Below are positions 1 to 9,929 of a stretch of 64,000 bases of DNA, one piece after another. The position numbers and the translations under genes were made by a program. The notes beneath the pieces are model-generated. The model was not told where the DNA came from, made no database searches, and saw only the letters and a list, made by a program, of their open reading frames with translations. The DNA comes from Polaromonas sp. GTDB taxonomy: Bacteria; Pseudomonadota; Gammaproteobacteria; Burkholderiales; Burkholderiaceae_C. The stretch's first letter is position 1, and the number at the start of each line of letters is the position of its first letter. The stretch covers positions 61,761 to 125,760 of the forward strand of contig JAAFJF010000004.1 in assembly GCA_013298815.1 (NCBI GenBank), in the 5' to 3' direction.

Positions 1-70
1 GATGCTGTTGACCGACAGCCCAAGTATTCGGGATGTGATTTTGTTTCCCGCTTTGCGTCGCGAAGTTTGA
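1..70 (+). CDS. lysS: Lysyl-tRNA synthetase, C-terminal end only (partial)
   Basis: Only the last 22 residues are inside the window, read in the frame of base 2 and ending at TGA 68-70. The peptide TDSPSIRDVILFPALR is the strongly conserved C-terminus (motif 3 region) of class II lysyl-tRNA synthetase, which charges tRNA-Lys in the cytoplasm. The start lies upstream of the window. The next gene begins 13 bases downstream on the same strand, so the two are probably cotranscribed. The call rests on this one short but characteristic motif. Confidence 0.85.
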   Translation, partial: MLLTDSPSIRDVILFPALRREV

Positions 71-83
71 AGCTCACCGTTGC

Positions 84-620
84 GTGAAGTATCTTGCGCA
101 CTATTCTGAGGGCGTTCAGTCACAAGTTAGAGAGCTGATTGCGAATAACAAGCTGGGCGATTTGCTTCTCAAAAAATACAGCGCCACACATAGCATTCGC
201 AACGACAAATCATTATTTGACTATGTGATGTCGCTTAAAAATGAGTTTTTACGGGGTGCAGACCCACTCAGTAAAGTGGCTTTTGACAGCAAGCTCAAAG
301 TCATCCAGCATGCGCTGGGAACGCACACCACGATATCGCGTGTGCAGGGAAACAAACTCAAAGCCAAGCGCGAAATTAGGGTGGCAACGCTGTTCAAAGA
401 CGTGCCCATTGAATTGCTCAGAATGATTGTTGTCCACGAACTTGCGCACATCAAAGAACGTGAGCATGACAAGGCGTTTTACAAGCTTTGCACTTACATG
501 GAGCCGCAATACCACCAGTATGAGTTGGATTTGCGGCTGTATATGACATACATGGATTTGCCGAAAATTAATGGAGCAAACCCTCAATTGTGGCTACAAA
601 GTACAAGTTTGGGTGCTTGA
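84..620 (+). CDS. YgjP-like zinc metallohydrolase (M48/WLM-type, DUF45)
   Basis: A 178-residue protein starting at GTG 84; no in-frame ATG exists nearby and the Shine-Dalgarno match is poor. The C-terminal half contains VVHELAHIKEREHDKAF, a gluzincin-type HExxH site with a further His/Glu-rich segment, followed by YELDLRLYM. This layout matches the YgjP/DUF45 family of small cytosolic predicted metalloproteases, whose substrates are unknown. There is no signal peptide or membrane helix. It follows lysS by 13 bases and converges on the patatin gene. The family assignment is firm; the physiological role is not known. Confidence 0.8.
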   Translation: MKYLAHYSEGVQSQVRELIANNKLGDLLLKKYSATHSIRNDKSLFDYVMSLKNEFLRGADPLSKVAFDSKLKVIQHALGTHTTISRVQGNKLKAKREIRVATLFKDVPIELLRMIVVHELAHIKEREHDKAFYKLCTYMEPQYHQYELDLRLYMTYMDLPKINGANPQLWLQSTSLGA

Positions 621-633
621 AGTAGCGCGAGAT

Positions 634-1734
634 TCAGTCACTTTTCGTTTTTACTGGCACGCGTAAATCATCCAAGTAATCTCGTGCGATGTTCAGCGTA
701 GCTTTGTTACCAATGTCGTCAATGTGTGTTTTGAGCCATTTTTTAGTGGCATCACGTCCCATGTCACGCAGCTTGTGAATCATCTGGCTGTTGGTCGATA
801 TTTTGCTGGCGGCGTTGTAATCTTCCAGCAGCTCACCACCGTCAATGCGATGCATCAGCACGTCTTTGTAGTGGCTAGCATCTAGCTTGCCCTGAGCAAT
901 CAAACGTTTCACAAAATCAATGGCACGCATTTCAGCCAGTAATCCAGCGTTGAAGGTGATTTCGTTCATACGATCCATGATCTCAGCAGCCGTCGTCGGC
1001 AGTTTGTCGCGCTTGATCGGGTTGATTTGGACCAACATGATGTCGCGGCTGGCGCAGTTGTAAATCAAGGGGTGAATGGCTGGGTTACCTGAATAGCCAC
1101 CATCCCAGTAGTGTTCGCCCTCAATTTCAACGGCTTTGAAAAGCGTGGGCAGACAGGCTGATGCCATGACAGCTTTTGCGGTCACACGCTTGCCGCTGAA
1201 GACTTCGGCTTTGCCAGTCGAAACACCAGTAGCGACAACATATAGTTTCAGATTTTTGAGTGCTGCAATCGCGTCAAAATCAATATGCTTTTCTAAAAAT
1301 TCTTTGAGTGGGTTGATGTCTAAAGGGTTGTTTTGATACGGCGACATGGATTGCGTCATCGCCGTTGACCACATATTGGTCATAGACGACATCATTTGTC
1401 CCAAGGGTGATGCCTCACCGCCGAAAGCGCCCAAGCTACCCAGCAGCATATCGAATGGCGCACGTTGTGCTTCGCCCACAGCCCCCATGCTGACGACACC
1501 ATTCCAAAAATTCGCCAACGATGCACGGGCAGCGTCATTGGAGCTACTTTTGTTTTTCGCTTGCGCAAAACCATGCGCCAAAGCCACAGCATTCATTGCA
1601 CCTGCACTGGTGCCGCTGATGCCTTCTATCGATACTCGACCATCTTCCAGCAAAGCATCCAAGACGCCCCATGTAAAAGCCCCGTGCGAGCCACCGCCTT
1701 GTAAGGCAAGATTCATGACAGGGGAATTTTGCAT
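634..1734 (-). CDS. Patatin-like phospholipase
   Basis: A 366-residue predicted serine lipid hydrolase. It has the oxyanion-hole glycine motif GGGSHGAF near residues 13-20, the nucleophile elbow GTSAG near residue 41, and DGG (in YWDGGYSGNP) near residue 210, giving the Ser-Asp dyad of patatins. No signal peptide is seen, so it is probably cytosolic or membrane-associated. The ATG at 1734 shares a base with the nagZ TAA (TAATG), which implies translational coupling and decides the start over a longer frame that would run into nagZ. In other bacteria such proteins act on phospholipids or poly-hydroxyalkanoate; the substrate here is unknown. Confidence 0.88.
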   Translation of the reverse strand: MQNSPVMNLALQGGGSHGAFTWGVLDALLEDGRVSIEGISGTSAGAMNAVALAHGFAQAKNKSSSNDAARASLANFWNGVVSMGAVGEAQRAPFDMLLGSLGAFGGEASPLGQMMSSMTNMWSTAMTQSMSPYQNNPLDINPLKEFLEKHIDFDAIAALKNLKLYVVATGVSTGKAEVFSGKRVTAKAVMASACLPTLFKAVEIEGEHYWDGGYSGNPAIHPLIYNCASRDIMLVQINPIKRDKLPTTAAEIMDRMNEITFNAGLLAEMRAIDFVKRLIAQGKLDASHYKDVLMHRIDGGELLEDYNAASKISTNSQMIHKLRDMGRDATKKWLKTHIDDIGNKATLNIARDYLDDLRVPVKTKSD

Positions 1735-2792
1735 TAAGGAAGCAAACTCAAGGCTTGCATATACGACGGCTGCACCATCAAAGCATCCCATTCGGGTGCG
1801 GGTGTCACTGGCAGCAGCGCCATGCGACGCAAATTGCTGGCTTCACAGGGCAACCATTGTTGCTTCACCACGGCTTCAACCATACCGTTGATCAACTCAT
1901 CAACGGCTTCGCCACCGTCGACAGATTGGTTACAGAGCAGCACCATATCGCAACCGGCATTGAGAGCCTTAACCGCAGCTTGGGTGTAGCTGACGCGAGC
2001 GCCGTCAATCAAGCGAGCGGCTTCCATGCTCAGATCGTCGCTAAAAATCGCGCCGGTGAAGCCACACTGGCCACGCAAAATATCACCCAACCACTTAGAA
2101 GAAAAACCAGCAGGTCGGCTGTCCACTTTAGGATAGATAACATGCGCAGGCATGACGCTGGTGAGGCTGCTTGACAGCCAGTTGTACGGCGCAGCATCGT
2201 CTGCCAAAATGGCTTTCAGGCTGCGTTTGTCAAAAGGAATATCGGTATGCGAGTCTGCCTTCACAAAGCCGTGGCCAGGGAAATGTTTACCGCAATTAGC
2301 CATGCCGCTCTGCAGCAAACCGTGCATCAAGCTTTTAGCCAAAAGCGCTGCGACACGCGGGTCGCGGTGAAAGGAACGGTCGCCAATCACGCTGCTTTCG
2401 CCAAAATCAAGGTCTAGTACAGGCGTGAAGCTGAAATCAACACCGCAAGCGCGCAGCTCAGATGCCAAAATATAGCCGCATGCGGTTGCTGCATTGGTGG
2501 CTTTCATAGCGTCTTTCATCCACAAATTACCCAACGTACGCATGGTTGGCAAATGGGCGAAGCCATCGGTTTTGAAGCGCTGCACACGGCCACCTTCATG
2601 GTCAACGCAGATGAGCAAATCTTTGCGCACTTGCTTGATATCGGCGCATAAACTGCTGAGTTGCTCGCGGTTTTGCCAATTGCGCGCAAACAGAATGATG
2701 CCGCCAACCAGCGGATGTTTGAGGCGCTTGCGGTCTTGCTTGGTCAACGTTAAACCGGCGACGTCTATGATGAGTGGGGCATGTTGTGTCAT
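1734..2792 (-). CDS. nagZ: Beta-N-acetylhexosaminidase NagZ
   Basis: A 352-residue family 3 glycoside hydrolase that removes GlcNAc from anhydro-muropeptides during cytoplasmic cell-wall recycling. KHFPGHG near residues 166-172 and DSHTD just after form the conserved acid/base His-Asp loop of NagZ. FSDDLSMEAA near residue 247 carries the catalytic Asp nucleophile. The length matches the single-domain NagZ family. ATG 2792 is preferred to the in-frame TTG at 2810 because family members begin close to the IIDVAGL segment. It is separated from acpS by a dispersed repeat and coupled to the patatin gene downstream. Confidence 0.95.
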   Translation of the reverse strand: MTQHAPLIIDVAGLTLTKQDRKRLKHPLVGGIILFARNWQNREQLSSLCADIKQVRKDLLICVDHEGGRVQRFKTDGFAHLPTMRTLGNLWMKDAMKATNAATACGYILASELRACGVDFSFTPVLDLDFGESSVIGDRSFHRDPRVAALLAKSLMHGLLQSGMANCGKHFPGHGFVKADSHTDIPFDKRSLKAILADDAAPYNWLSSSLTSVMPAHVIYPKVDSRPAGFSSKWLGDILRGQCGFTGAIFSDDLSMEAARLIDGARVSYTQAAVKALNAGCDMVLLCNQSVDGGEAVDELINGMVEAVVKQQWLPCEASNLRRMALLPVTPAPEWDALMVQPSYMQALSLLP

Positions 2793-2844
2793 ATTTTTGG
2801 TTCTTTTCAAGTTGAAAGTCGGAGCACGTCTAAATCAAATATTC

Positions 2845-2895
2845 ACTATACTTTTTATAGCTTATTAGGCAGTAAATACGCCGGATAGATGCTAA
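2845..2895 (+). repeat. Dispersed ~50-bp repeat, intergenic copy (acpS/nagZ)
   Basis: A copy of the window-wide element lies between acpS and nagZ. It contains ATAGCTTATTAGGCAGTAAA and continues as TACGCCGGATAGATGC. It is in + orientation and non-coding. Similarity to the other copies is visible by eye over about 45 bases. Confidence 0.8.
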
Positions 2896-2910
2896 TTTCA
2901 AGGGTATAAA

Positions 2911-3312
2911 TTAGTTTTTAAAAATCTTTTCCACAACGCAAAAACTAGCCGCATAGTCAGACTCATCGGTAATGGTGATATGCGCTGACAGCCCCTTTTC
3001 TGCAAACCAGTCTTTCAAACCACCGTGCAAAACGATCTCCGGTTTGCCGCTCGCCATTTTGCTGATTTCACACAGCCGCCAAGTCATCGGCATGCGCATA
3101 CCCAGTCCGATGGCTTTGCTGAACGCTTCTTTCGCTGAAAACCGCGTGGCCAAATAGCGCACACCGCGCTCTGGCCAGCGGGCGCTGCGAGCTTGCCAAA
3201 CTTTGAATTCTGCATCACTCAGCACTTTCAACGCAAAACGTTCACCGCTGCGCTCTAGCGCTGCTTTGATGCGGCGAATATCGCAAATATCAGTGCCTAT
3301 GCCGTAAATCAT
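2911..3312 (-). CDS. acpS: Holo-[acyl-carrier-protein] synthase
   Basis: A 133-residue 4'-phosphopantetheinyl transferase that moves phosphopantetheine from CoA to the serine of apo-ACP. The N-terminal [12 protein letters not shown] carries the Mg-binding Asp, and [11 protein letters not shown] near residues 57-67 carries the catalytic Glu/Lys signature. Length is typical of AcpS. The ATG at 3312-3310 overlaps the pdxJ TGA as ATGA, so it is translationally coupled to pdxJ, as in many proteobacteria. Its substrate gene acpP lies at 16329-16568. Confidence 0.95.
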   Translation of the reverse strand: MIYGIGTDICDIRRIKAALERSGERFALKVLSDAEFKVWQARSARWPERGVRYLATRFSAKEAFSKAIGLGMRMPMTWRLCEISKMASGKPEIVLHGGLKDWFAEKGLSAHITITDESDYAASFCVVEKIFKN

Positions 3313-4052
3313 GGCTGAGCTTCACGAATGCAACGCAAATAATCTGCAATAGTGGCTGAATACCCCAGTTCCAGTGCATCTGCAATGAGCGCATGTCCAA
3401 TCGAAACCTCTTGCACGCCTGGGACTTGCTTTAAAAAAGCCGTCAAATTGTTGCGATTCAAATCGTGTCCTGCATTGACCCCCAAGCCCGCATCCAAGGC
3501 AGATTGCGCAGCTTTGATAAATCGCTGTAATTGCACTGTTTGTGCCGAAGTGCCCCACGCAGCGGCAAATGGCTCGGTGTAAAGTTCCACCCTGTCTGCG
3601 CCCACTGACTTAGCCCAAACCATATGTTCTGGCTCGGCATCCATGAACAAACTCACACGCACGCCTAAAGCTTTGGCTTCTGCAATCAAGGGTCGTAGCT
3701 TGTCGGTATCAGTAGCAGGATTCCATCCGTGGTCACTGGTGAACTGGCCTTCCCCATCAGGTACAAAAGTGGCTTGATGTGGTTTGAATTGCCGCACAAA
3801 ACCCATCAAATTTTGTAACGGATTGCCTTCGATGTTGTATTCGCGGCCTGGCCAAGAGCGCATCAATGCCGATAAATCTGCCACATCCGTCGCTCGAATA
3901 TGTCGCTCATCGGGTCGTGGGTGTACGGTGACACCCTGTGCCCCAGCTTGCAAGCACAAGATTGCAGCACGCGTGATGCTGGGAATACCCAAATGCCGCG
4001 TGTTGCGCACCAAAGCTACTTTGTTGAGGTTAACGGATAAGTGTGTGGTCAT
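3309..4052 (-). CDS. pdxJ: Pyridoxine 5'-phosphate synthase
   Basis: A 247-residue TIM-barrel enzyme that condenses 3-amino-1-hydroxyacetone phosphate with deoxyxylulose phosphate to make pyridoxine phosphate (DXP-dependent vitamin B6 pathway). Recognisable segments are the N-terminal [15 protein letters not shown], the HPRPDERHI loop and [11 protein letters not shown] near the C-terminal third. ATG 4052 overlaps the recO TGA as ATGA, which decides this start over an in-frame upstream ATG inside recO. It lies in the conserved recO-pdxJ-acpS order. Confidence 0.95.
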   Translation of the reverse strand: MTTHLSVNLNKVALVRNTRHLGIPSITRAAILCLQAGAQGVTVHPRPDERHIRATDVADLSALMRSWPGREYNIEGNPLQNLMGFVRQFKPHQATFVPDGEGQFTSDHGWNPATDTDKLRPLIAEAKALGVRVSLFMDAEPEHMVWAKSVGADRVELYTEPFAAAWGTSAQTVQLQRFIKAAQSALDAGLGVNAGHDLNRNNLTAFLKQVPGVQEVSIGHALIADALELGYSATIADYLRCIREAQP

Positions 4053-4840
4053 AGATTCTGTAGATCCATCATCATTTGGCGTGTTTTTAAAGTCGTGACA
4101 CCGCAATGGTAATGCAGCAACGTACGCAATTGCGTTTTAAGGGGTTGCAAACACGTGCTGCAGGCTTGCAAGAGCTGGGAGAACGGTGCTTCGGAATCTA
4201 ATGCAGCTTGCAACGAGAGCCATTGCGTGCCGGTCAAACTGCTGCGATCTTCAGCGTGTGCAGCCCGAAGACCACCTTCAGGAATCAATACATAGGCAGT
4301 TTCAGTCTGCACATCTGCCAAATTGGCTGTCTGTGACTTCAAAGAAGGCAAAAAACCAATTTCTCGTAGCAGCATCAGTTCAAAAGCACGCAAGGCTACT
4401 TCTAGGGTTTGCAGGCTTTCGGAACTTCTGCCTTCTTGCGCGATGATGTGGACCGTCAAAGCATAAGCGTCAAACAAAGCTGGGTGCGGGTCGTCACGTG
4501 CCAAAAGTCGTATCAGCAACTCATTGAGGTAATACCCAGCCATCAGCGCCTCGCCCGTAGGCATCACGTGACCGCCCATCCATTCTGAACTGCGTAAGGT
4601 GCGAATTTCAGCATCACCGCCAAACGCCAAGTGCAACGGCTGCAGCGGCAGCAAAATCGGCCTAAAGTTAGAACTGGGCTTTTTTGCGCCCTTGGCGACG
4701 AGGGCAATACGTCCATGGTGACGCGTTAGCACCTCAAGAATCAGGCTGGACTCGCTCCAGTCGTAGCGGTGCAGCACATAAGCAGGCTCATCGGTGATTT
4801 TTTTACTCGTAGCCAAACGAGCGCACCCGTGCTTCGTCAT
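4049..4840 (-). CDS. recO: DNA repair protein RecO
   Basis: RecO works with RecF and RecR to load RecA onto SSB-coated single-stranded DNA. The N-terminal OB-fold region is seen as [19 protein letters not shown] followed by [15 protein letters not shown], typical of the family, and a helical domain follows. The usual zinc cysteines are not obvious apart from a pair near CSTCLQ. The ATG at 4840 overlaps the end of era by 38 bases; an in-frame TTG at 4816 would shorten the overlap. The frame ends in the ATGA overlap with pdxJ. Confidence 0.92.
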   Translation of the reverse strand: MTKHGCARLATSKKITDEPAYVLHRYDWSESSLILEVLTRHHGRIALVAKGAKKPSSNFRPILLPLQPLHLAFGGDAEIRTLRSSEWMGGHVMPTGEALMAGYYLNELLIRLLARDDPHPALFDAYALTVHIIAQEGRSSESLQTLEVALRAFELMLLREIGFLPSLKSQTANLADVQTETAYVLIPEGGLRAAHAEDRSSLTGTQWLSLQAALDSEAPFSQLLQACSTCLQPLKTQLRTLLHYHCGVTTLKTRQMMMDLQNL

Positions 4841-5870
4841 CGGCCCAACCTGAGCGCACTTTCACCCACAATTCGATGAAAACTTTGGCATCCATCAAAC
4901 GCTCAAGTTCGACGCGCGTTTCCGTGCCGATGCGTTTGATGCGTTCGCCTTTGTCGCCAATCACCATGGCTTTGTGGCCATCACGCTCAACAATGATGGT
5001 AGCGGCAACTTTGACCAAGCGTTTTTGACCCTTTTTCTTGGGTGCTTCTTCTTCAAACTTATCAATTACCACGGTTGAGGTGTACGGCAGCTCATCACCT
5101 GTCAAGCGAAAGAGCTTCTCGCGCACCATTTCACCCGCTAAAAACTTTTCACTTTTGTCAGTCAGCTCTTCAGCGTCATACATCCACGGTTGCTGTGGCA
5201 AGTACTTCTCGCAAATGCCAAACAAACGCTCAATATCTTTGGCGTTTTTCGCGGACATGGGCACAAATTCGTCAAACTTATGCTGCGCCTGCATGCCTTG
5301 AAGCCAAGGTGCAATGTCGCCACGGCGGTTTACCATGTCCAGTTTGTTGGCAATCAACAGCGTAGGAATCTCGTTGCTCAGCAAGGAAACGACTTTGTCA
5401 TCGGCCATGTTAGAGCGCCCAGCTTCCACCACAAACAATACCAAATCAACATCACCTACTGCGCCTTGCACGGCTTTGTTGAGTGAGCGATTCAAGGCGT
5501 TGCCATGCAGGGTTTGAAAACCTGGGGTGTCCACAAAAACAAACTGCACCTCACCACGGGTCGACATGCCGGTGATGCGATGACGCGTGGTTTGCGCTTT
5601 GCGCGAAGTGATGCTGATTTTTTGGCCTACCAAGGCATTGAGCAAGGTAGATTTACCGACGTTAGGTTTACCCACAATTGCGATCAAACCACAGCGCTGG
5701 GATTCAACCGGCACTTGGCTGATTGTTTTCGGTGCAACTGCTGCACCCAACATGGCGGTGATTCGATCTTGCTCTAGAGTGGGCACATTAATACCTGCAT
5801 TTTCACCTTCAAACTCAATCTTTGCATTTGTACTTACTGCCTCAGCAGCTATATTATTTGTAGCATTCAT
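4803..5870 (-). CDS. era: GTPase Era with an N-terminal extension
   Basis: Era binds the 3' end of 16S rRNA and assists 30S maturation. The GTPase G1 motif GKPNVGKS is at residues 67-74, DTPGF (G3) and NKLD (G4) follow, and the C-terminal KH domain shows [13 protein letters not shown]. Total length is 355 residues, about 50 more than usual, because G1 normally sits near residue 15. The first ~16 residues of the extension are encoded by a copy of the dispersed repeat. The ATG overlaps the rnc stop as ATGA; an internal ATG at 5753 would give a near-standard length, so the start is not fully settled. Confidence 0.95.
   Translation of the reverse strand: MNATNNIAAEAVSTNAKIEFEGENAGINVPTLEQDRITAMLGAAVAPKTISQVPVESQRCGLIAIVGKPNVGKSTLLNALVGQKISITSRKAQTTRHRITGMSTRGEVQFVFVDTPGFQTLHGNALNRSLNKAVQGAVGDVDLVLFVVEAGRSNMADDKVVSLLSNEIPTLLIANKLDMVNRRGDIAPWLQGMQAQHKFDEFVPMSAKNAKDIERLFGICEKYLPQQPWMYDAEELTDKSEKFLAGEMVREKLFRLTGDELPYTSTVVIDKFEEEAPKKKGQKRLVKVAATIIVERDGHKAMVIGDKGERIKRIGTETRVELERLMDAKVFIELWVKVRSGWADDEARVRSFGYE
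5821..5867 (-). repeat. Dispersed ~50-bp repeat inside the 5' end of era
   Basis: On the - strand this copy reads ATAGCTGCTGAGGCAGTAAG then TACAAATGC and encodes [10 protein letters not shown] near residues 7-16 of Era. The TAG present in the same frame of most intergenic copies is GAG here, which keeps the frame open. The 3' half is more diverged than in the intergenic copies. Confidence 0.7.
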
Positions 5871-6583
5871 TTTTTATAATCGTTATTATTATTGTTTTTT
5901 ACATTTGCTTTTAAAGCCGTTTTAATGCATTGCAGCATCACAGCAGCTGCGGCTTGTTCGCCTGCTCGACGTGAGCTTCCAATGCCGCGCTCATTCAAAT
6001 TCAGCTCGTCAATTTCACATTCAACTTCAAATGTTTGCTCATGCGCAGCGCCTAAAGTTCCGACCACGCGATAAATTGGCAACCTCATTTTGCGACCTTG
6101 CAACCATTCTTGCAACTCGGTTTTGGGATCTTTGCCAATCGCTTGCATTTGTGGGTTGATGTCGACAGCCTTGAACAGACGCGTCACCAAGGCTTGCGCC
6201 GTCGCAAACCCAGCATCCAAATATACCGCGCCTATCAGCGCCTCTAGGGCGTCCGCCAAGATGGACGGACGTTTTTGCCCCCCTGATTTAGACTCACCCT
6301 CGCCCAACCGCAGCACTTCTGGAATACGCAGCTCTAGTGCTAGCTGGTGCAGAGTCTCTTGACGCACCAAATTAGCGCGCACTCTGGATAAATCACCCTC
6401 AGGCAAATCTTTCAGTCGCTCATACAAAATACCTGCAATTACCATACCGAGTACAGAATCGCCTAAGAACTCAAGCCGCTCGTTGTGATCGGCAGAAAAA
6501 CTTCTGTGCGTTACAGCTCTTTGGAGTAAGGCTAGGTCTTTGAACTGATGTTGCAGCCGTGTCTGAAGACCCGTCAAAGACAT
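5867..6583 (-). CDS. rnc: Ribonuclease III
   Basis: A 238-residue double-stranded RNA endonuclease that processes rRNA precursors and structured mRNAs. The catalytic signature [12 protein letters not shown] lies near residues 37-48, with the second acidic cluster in [15 protein letters not shown] dsRNA-binding domain follows, beginning near [11 protein letters not shown] and ending in [15 protein letters not shown]. The C-terminus has a short low-complexity asparagine tract (NNNNN). ATG 6583 is chosen over the in-frame GTG at 6589. It overlaps era by ATGA, the usual rnc-era pairing. Confidence 0.95.
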   Translation of the reverse strand: MSLTGLQTRLQHQFKDLALLQRAVTHRSFSADHNERLEFLGDSVLGMVIAGILYERLKDLPEGDLSRVRANLVRQETLHQLALELRIPEVLRLGEGESKSGGQKRPSILADALEALIGAVYLDAGFATAQALVTRLFKAVDINPQMQAIGKDPKTELQEWLQGRKMRLPIYRVVGTLGAAHEQTFEVECEIDELNLNERGIGSSRRAGEQAAAAVMLQCIKTALKANVKNNNNNDYKK

Positions 6584-6630
6584 GATCACGCGCGCAAAAC
6601 CTGAAAGTCAGTATGAGATAAAAGCCGCAT

Positions 6631-6990
6631 TTAGTTGGTTTTTCCTTCGTACTTGAGGAGCAAATAAGCAGGGCCAGCCAACGCGATTTCTTTTTGATAC
6701 GCAAAACTAATTACATGCTTATCAGCAATTTTTTCAATCACCAAATCTTTACTGGTAATGGCATCAAAATACCCAGTCGCTTGATTTTTATCGAACATGC
6801 TGCGAACCTCTGCCACAGTGCTACCCGTCTTTGCCGTATTGACCGCTTTGAGAATCGCTTGGTATTCAATCACTGTGGGCATAACTTTAGCGCCAACGAT
6901 GAACAAAATGCCAATCATAGCGGCAACAAACAGCATGCCTAAAAAAGTAGCGCCACGCTGTTTAGATTTGAACTGAAAAAAACGAGTCAT
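6631..6990 (-). CDS. DUF4845 small membrane protein
   Basis: A 119-residue protein with one predicted membrane helix near residues 13-36 (FLGMLFVAAMIGILFIVGA) after a basic, pilin-like N-terminus (SKQRGATF). The rest is a small soluble domain, presumably periplasmic. Position between lepB and rnc, length and sequence match the DUF4845 family found there in betaproteobacteria. Function is unknown; the pilin-like leader next to signal peptidase I is suggestive but not evidence of processing. Confidence 0.85.
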   Translation of the reverse strand: MTRFFQFKSKQRGATFLGMLFVAAMIGILFIVGAKVMPTVIEYQAILKAVNTAKTGSTVAEVRSMFDKNQATGYFDAITSKDLVIEKIADKHVISFAYQKEIALAGPAYLLLKYEGKTN

Positions 6991-7007
6991 AACAATCTCC
7001 CAAAAAA

Positions 7008-7982
7008 TTAATTAAACGAACCAATACGCTTCAAATTTCCAAAATTCATCCAAACATAGAAAGCCTTGCCGACGATGTTCTTATCAGGCACAAAACCCCA
7101 GTATCGCGAATCTAAGGAATTATCGCGGTTATCGCCCATCATGAAGTAGTGGCCAGCAGGCACTTTGCAAACGACACCTTCGATACTGTAATTACAATTT
7201 TGCTTAAATTCAAAATCACTTGCCCCAGAAACAAAGGCGGGCTGCGTTTCTTCATTCAACAAACGGTGTGTTTTTTCTCCTAAAAGCTCTTCAAACTGCT
7301 TTGAATAATGCATGGTGTCATCATCAAAAAAATCTGGCAGACTGCTTTTGCTCAAAGGCTTACCGTTAATTGTCAGCTTCTTGTTCAAATATGCAACTTC
7401 GTCACCCGGAATGCCGACCACACGCTTGATGTAGTCTTGGCTAGGACGAGGCGGGTAACGAAACACCATCACATCGCCACGCGCTGGTGGCGTGCCTTCT
7501 GTGATTTTTTGGTTAATGACAGGCAAGCGTACCCCGTAGTGAAATTTGTTCACCAAAATCAAATCACCAATCATCAATGTCGGAATCATCGAACCCGATG
7601 GAATTTTAAATGGTTCGAATAAAAACGAACGCAACAAGAAAACGACCAATATGACGGGGAACAAACCCGCTGTCCAGTCCAACCACCAAGGCTGTGCACG
7701 TAGTTTTTCTTGTGCTAGTGCAATATTTGCCAAATCACCATCGACACGGCTGATACCCATTTTGGCGAGTTCCGCAACACGTTCAGCTGAAGCATCTCGT
7801 AGAGCCTGTGCAGCTTTTTCGCGCTGCGGCAAAAAGTAAAAACGTTCAGCCAACCAGTAACAACCCGTCACGACGACGGCCATGAATAGCAGCAAGGCAA
7901 AATTGCCATCATGCATGCCCAAATACCAGCTACCGGCGTAGCCTACGAAACATGCGAGTACGAGAGACGTTATGAATTGCAT
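7008..7982 (-). CDS. lepB: Signal peptidase I
   Basis: A 324-residue inner-membrane serine protease that removes signal peptides from exported proteins. Hydrophobic segments at the N-terminus and near residues 105-120 anchor it. The catalytic Ser is in SGSMIPTLMIGD near residue 129, the general-base Lys in YIKRVVGIPGDEV near 184, and the conserved box GDNRDNSLDSRYWG near 284. Its ATG overlaps the lepA TAA as TAATG, so lepA and lepB are coupled as in Escherichia coli. Confidence 0.96.
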   Translation of the reverse strand: MQFITSLVLACFVGYAGSWYLGMHDGNFALLLFMAVVVTGCYWLAERFYFLPQREKAAQALRDASAERVAELAKMGISRVDGDLANIALAQEKLRAQPWWLDWTAGLFPVILVVFLLRSFLFEPFKIPSGSMIPTLMIGDLILVNKFHYGVRLPVINQKITEGTPPARGDVMVFRYPPRPSQDYIKRVVGIPGDEVAYLNKKLTINGKPLSKSSLPDFFDDDTMHYSKQFEELLGEKTHRLLNEETQPAFVSGASDFEFKQNCNYSIEGVVCKVPAGHYFMMGDNRDNSLDSRYWGFVPDKNIVGKAFYVWMNFGNLKRIGSFN

Positions 7983-9793
7983 TAATCTTGAACCTGTAAT
8001 ATGGCTAAAAACGCTTCTTGGGGAACCTCGACCGAGCCAATTTGCTTCATACGTTTTTTACCTGCTTTTTGCTTTTCAAGCAATTTCTTTTTCCGGGAAA
8101 TATCGCCACCATAGCATTTGGCAATCACGTTTTTGCGTAGTGCCTTGAGCGATTCACGAGCAATGATATTCGCACCGATAGCAGCCTGAATGGCCACATC
8201 AAATTGCTGGCGTGCAATGATCTCACGCATTTTAGCAACGACAGCGCGACCACGGTATTGCGATTGCGAGCGGTGAACGATGATGGACAACGCATCGACC
8301 TTTTCGCCGTTGAGCAAAATGTCTACCTTCACGACATCTGCCACACGAAATTCTTTGAATTCGTAGTCCATGGATGCATATCCACGGCTCACAGACTTCA
8401 ATTTGTCAAAGAAGTCCAAAACGATTTCACCCAGCGGTATTTCGTAGGTCAGTTTGACTTGACGGCCGGCATAAGTCATGTCCAACTGAATACCGCGCTT
8501 TTGGTTAGCCAGCGTCATCACCGCGCCCACATACTCTTGTGGCATGTACAAATGCACAGTCACTATAGGTTCTCGGATTTCAGTCATCTTGCCTTGTTCT
8601 GGCATTTTGGCTGGATTTTCGACTTTGATGACCACGCCATCCGAAGTCATTACCTCGTACACCACACTGGGTGCTGTAGTGATCAGGTCTTGGTCAAACT
8701 CACGCTCTAAGCGCTCTTGAACAATTTCCATGTGCAACAAGCCCAAAAAGCCGCATCGGAAGCCAAAACCAAGCGCTTGGCTGACCTCAGGCTCGTAGTG
8801 CAAAGAGGCATCATTGAGCTTGAGCTTCTCCAAGCTGTCGCGCAAACCTTCATATTGGTTGGCTTCAGTTGGGTACAGACCAGCAAACACCTGCGGCTGG
8901 ATTTCTTTGAAGCCTGGCAACGGTTCGGTCGCCGTAAACGCCGCACCACCAGAGCCAGCTTTGATCAAAGTGACTGTATCGCCCACCTTGGCGGCTTGCA
9001 GCTCTTTGATACCGGCAATGATGTAGCCCACTTCACCCGTCTCTAGTGCTGGGCGCTCGATGTCTGTTGGCGTGAAAACGCCCACTTTGTCAGCGTTGTA
9101 AGCAGCGCCAGTTGCCATCATCTTGATGCGATCGTTTTTCGCCAAACGGCCATCGACCACACGGACCAACATCACCACACCCACATAGCTGTCAAACCAG
9201 CTGTCAATGATCATGGCACGTAGGGGGGCATCAGGCTTACCGCGCGGCGGTGGTACTTTAGCGACGACCATCTCTAAGATGTCATCGATACCCAAACCTG
9301 TTTTGGCAGAACATGAAATCGCATCTGTCGCATCAATGCCAATCACATCTTCAATTTCTTTACGCGCACCTTCAGGATCGGCATTGGGCAAATCCATCTT
9401 GTTGAGCACCGGAACAACTTCCACGCCTAAATCGAGGGCGGTGTAGCAGTTCGCTACGGTTTGCGCTTCTACACCTTGACTGGCATCCACAACCAAGAGC
9501 GCACCTTCACATGCGCTGAGTGAACGCGACACTTCGTATGAGAAGTCAACATGACCCGGTGTGTCGATCAAATTGAGGTTATAAATTTCGCCATTTTTTG
9601 CTTTGTAATGCAGCGCTGCCGTCTGCGCTTTGATGGTTATCCCACGCTCTTTCTCAATGTCCATCGAGTCCAAAACTTGTGCCGACATATCACGCGCTTC
9701 AAGACCACCACAGCGCTGTATCAAACGATCAGCGAGAGTAGATTTACCATGATCAATATGCGCAATGATCGAAAAATTTCTGATGTGATTCAT
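7982..9793 (-). CDS. lepA: Elongation factor 4 (LepA)
   Basis: A 603-residue ribosome-binding translational GTPase linked to back-translocation and 30S assembly. It shows G1 [14 protein letters not shown]3 [17 protein letters not shown]4 [10 protein letters not shown], and the LepA-specific basic C-terminal domain with [22 protein letters not shown] 9793 is used; the preceding codon is an in-frame TTG. There is no strong Shine-Dalgarno sequence. It is the first gene of the lepA-lepB-DUF4845-rnc-era-recO-pdxJ-acpS series. Confidence 0.97.
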   Translation of the reverse strand: MNHIRNFSIIAHIDHGKSTLADRLIQRCGGLEARDMSAQVLDSMDIEKERGITIKAQTAALHYKAKNGEIYNLNLIDTPGHVDFSYEVSRSLSACEGALLVVDASQGVEAQTVANCYTALDLGVEVVPVLNKMDLPNADPEGARKEIEDVIGIDATDAISCSAKTGLGIDDILEMVVAKVPPPRGKPDAPLRAMIIDSWFDSYVGVVMLVRVVDGRLAKNDRIKMMATGAAYNADKVGVFTPTDIERPALETGEVGYIIAGIKELQAAKVGDTVTLIKAGSGGAAFTATEPLPGFKEIQPQVFAGLYPTEANQYEGLRDSLEKLKLNDASLHYEPEVSQALGFGFRCGFLGLLHMEIVQERLEREFDQDLITTAPSVVYEVMTSDGVVIKVENPAKMPEQGKMTEIREPIVTVHLYMPQEYVGAVMTLANQKRGIQLDMTYAGRQVKLTYEIPLGEIVLDFFDKLKSVSRGYASMDYEFKEFRVADVVKVDILLNGEKVDALSIIVHRSQSQYRGRAVVAKMREIIARQQFDVAIQAAIGANIIARESLKALRKNVIAKCYGGDISRKKKLLEKQKAGKKRMKQIGSVEVPQEAFLAILQVQD

Positions 9794-9858
9794 CAACGTG
9801 ATGCTTTAAGTGATTGAATTAAAACGAATGCCATTACTGAACGAAGCAAAGCGGACAT

Positions 9859-9890
9859 AAAAAAGGGCGCGTCAATTTGTGACGCGCCCT
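9859..9890 (-). terminator. Strong intrinsic terminator
   Basis: A perfect 11-bp stem, AGGGCGCGTCA with TGACGCGCCCT, has a 5-base loop and is followed on the - strand by six T residues. The T-run direction shows that it ends leftward transcription, just before lepA. Confidence 0.85.
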
Positions 9891-9923
9891 GAAACCAACA
9901 AGCATGGCAACTGCGATAGTTGG
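9859..9923 (-). ncRNA. Candidate ~65-nt small RNA with intrinsic terminator
   Basis: A -35/-10-like pair (TTCACA, 16 bases, TACAAT) on the - strand predicts a start near 9923. The transcript would end at the hairpin and T-run at 9890-9859. It contains no open frame of useful length. It resembles no RNA family I recognise. The alternative is that the promoter belongs to lepA and the hairpin is an attenuator or a second terminator for mucD. Confidence 0.35.
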
Positions 9924-9929
9924 ATCTTC

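Noticed and set aside
1346..1891. 181-residue open frame opposite the patatin and nagZ genes
   Set aside because: It spans the junction of two well-supported genes on the other strand and has the Ala/Pro/Ser bias of an antisense frame.
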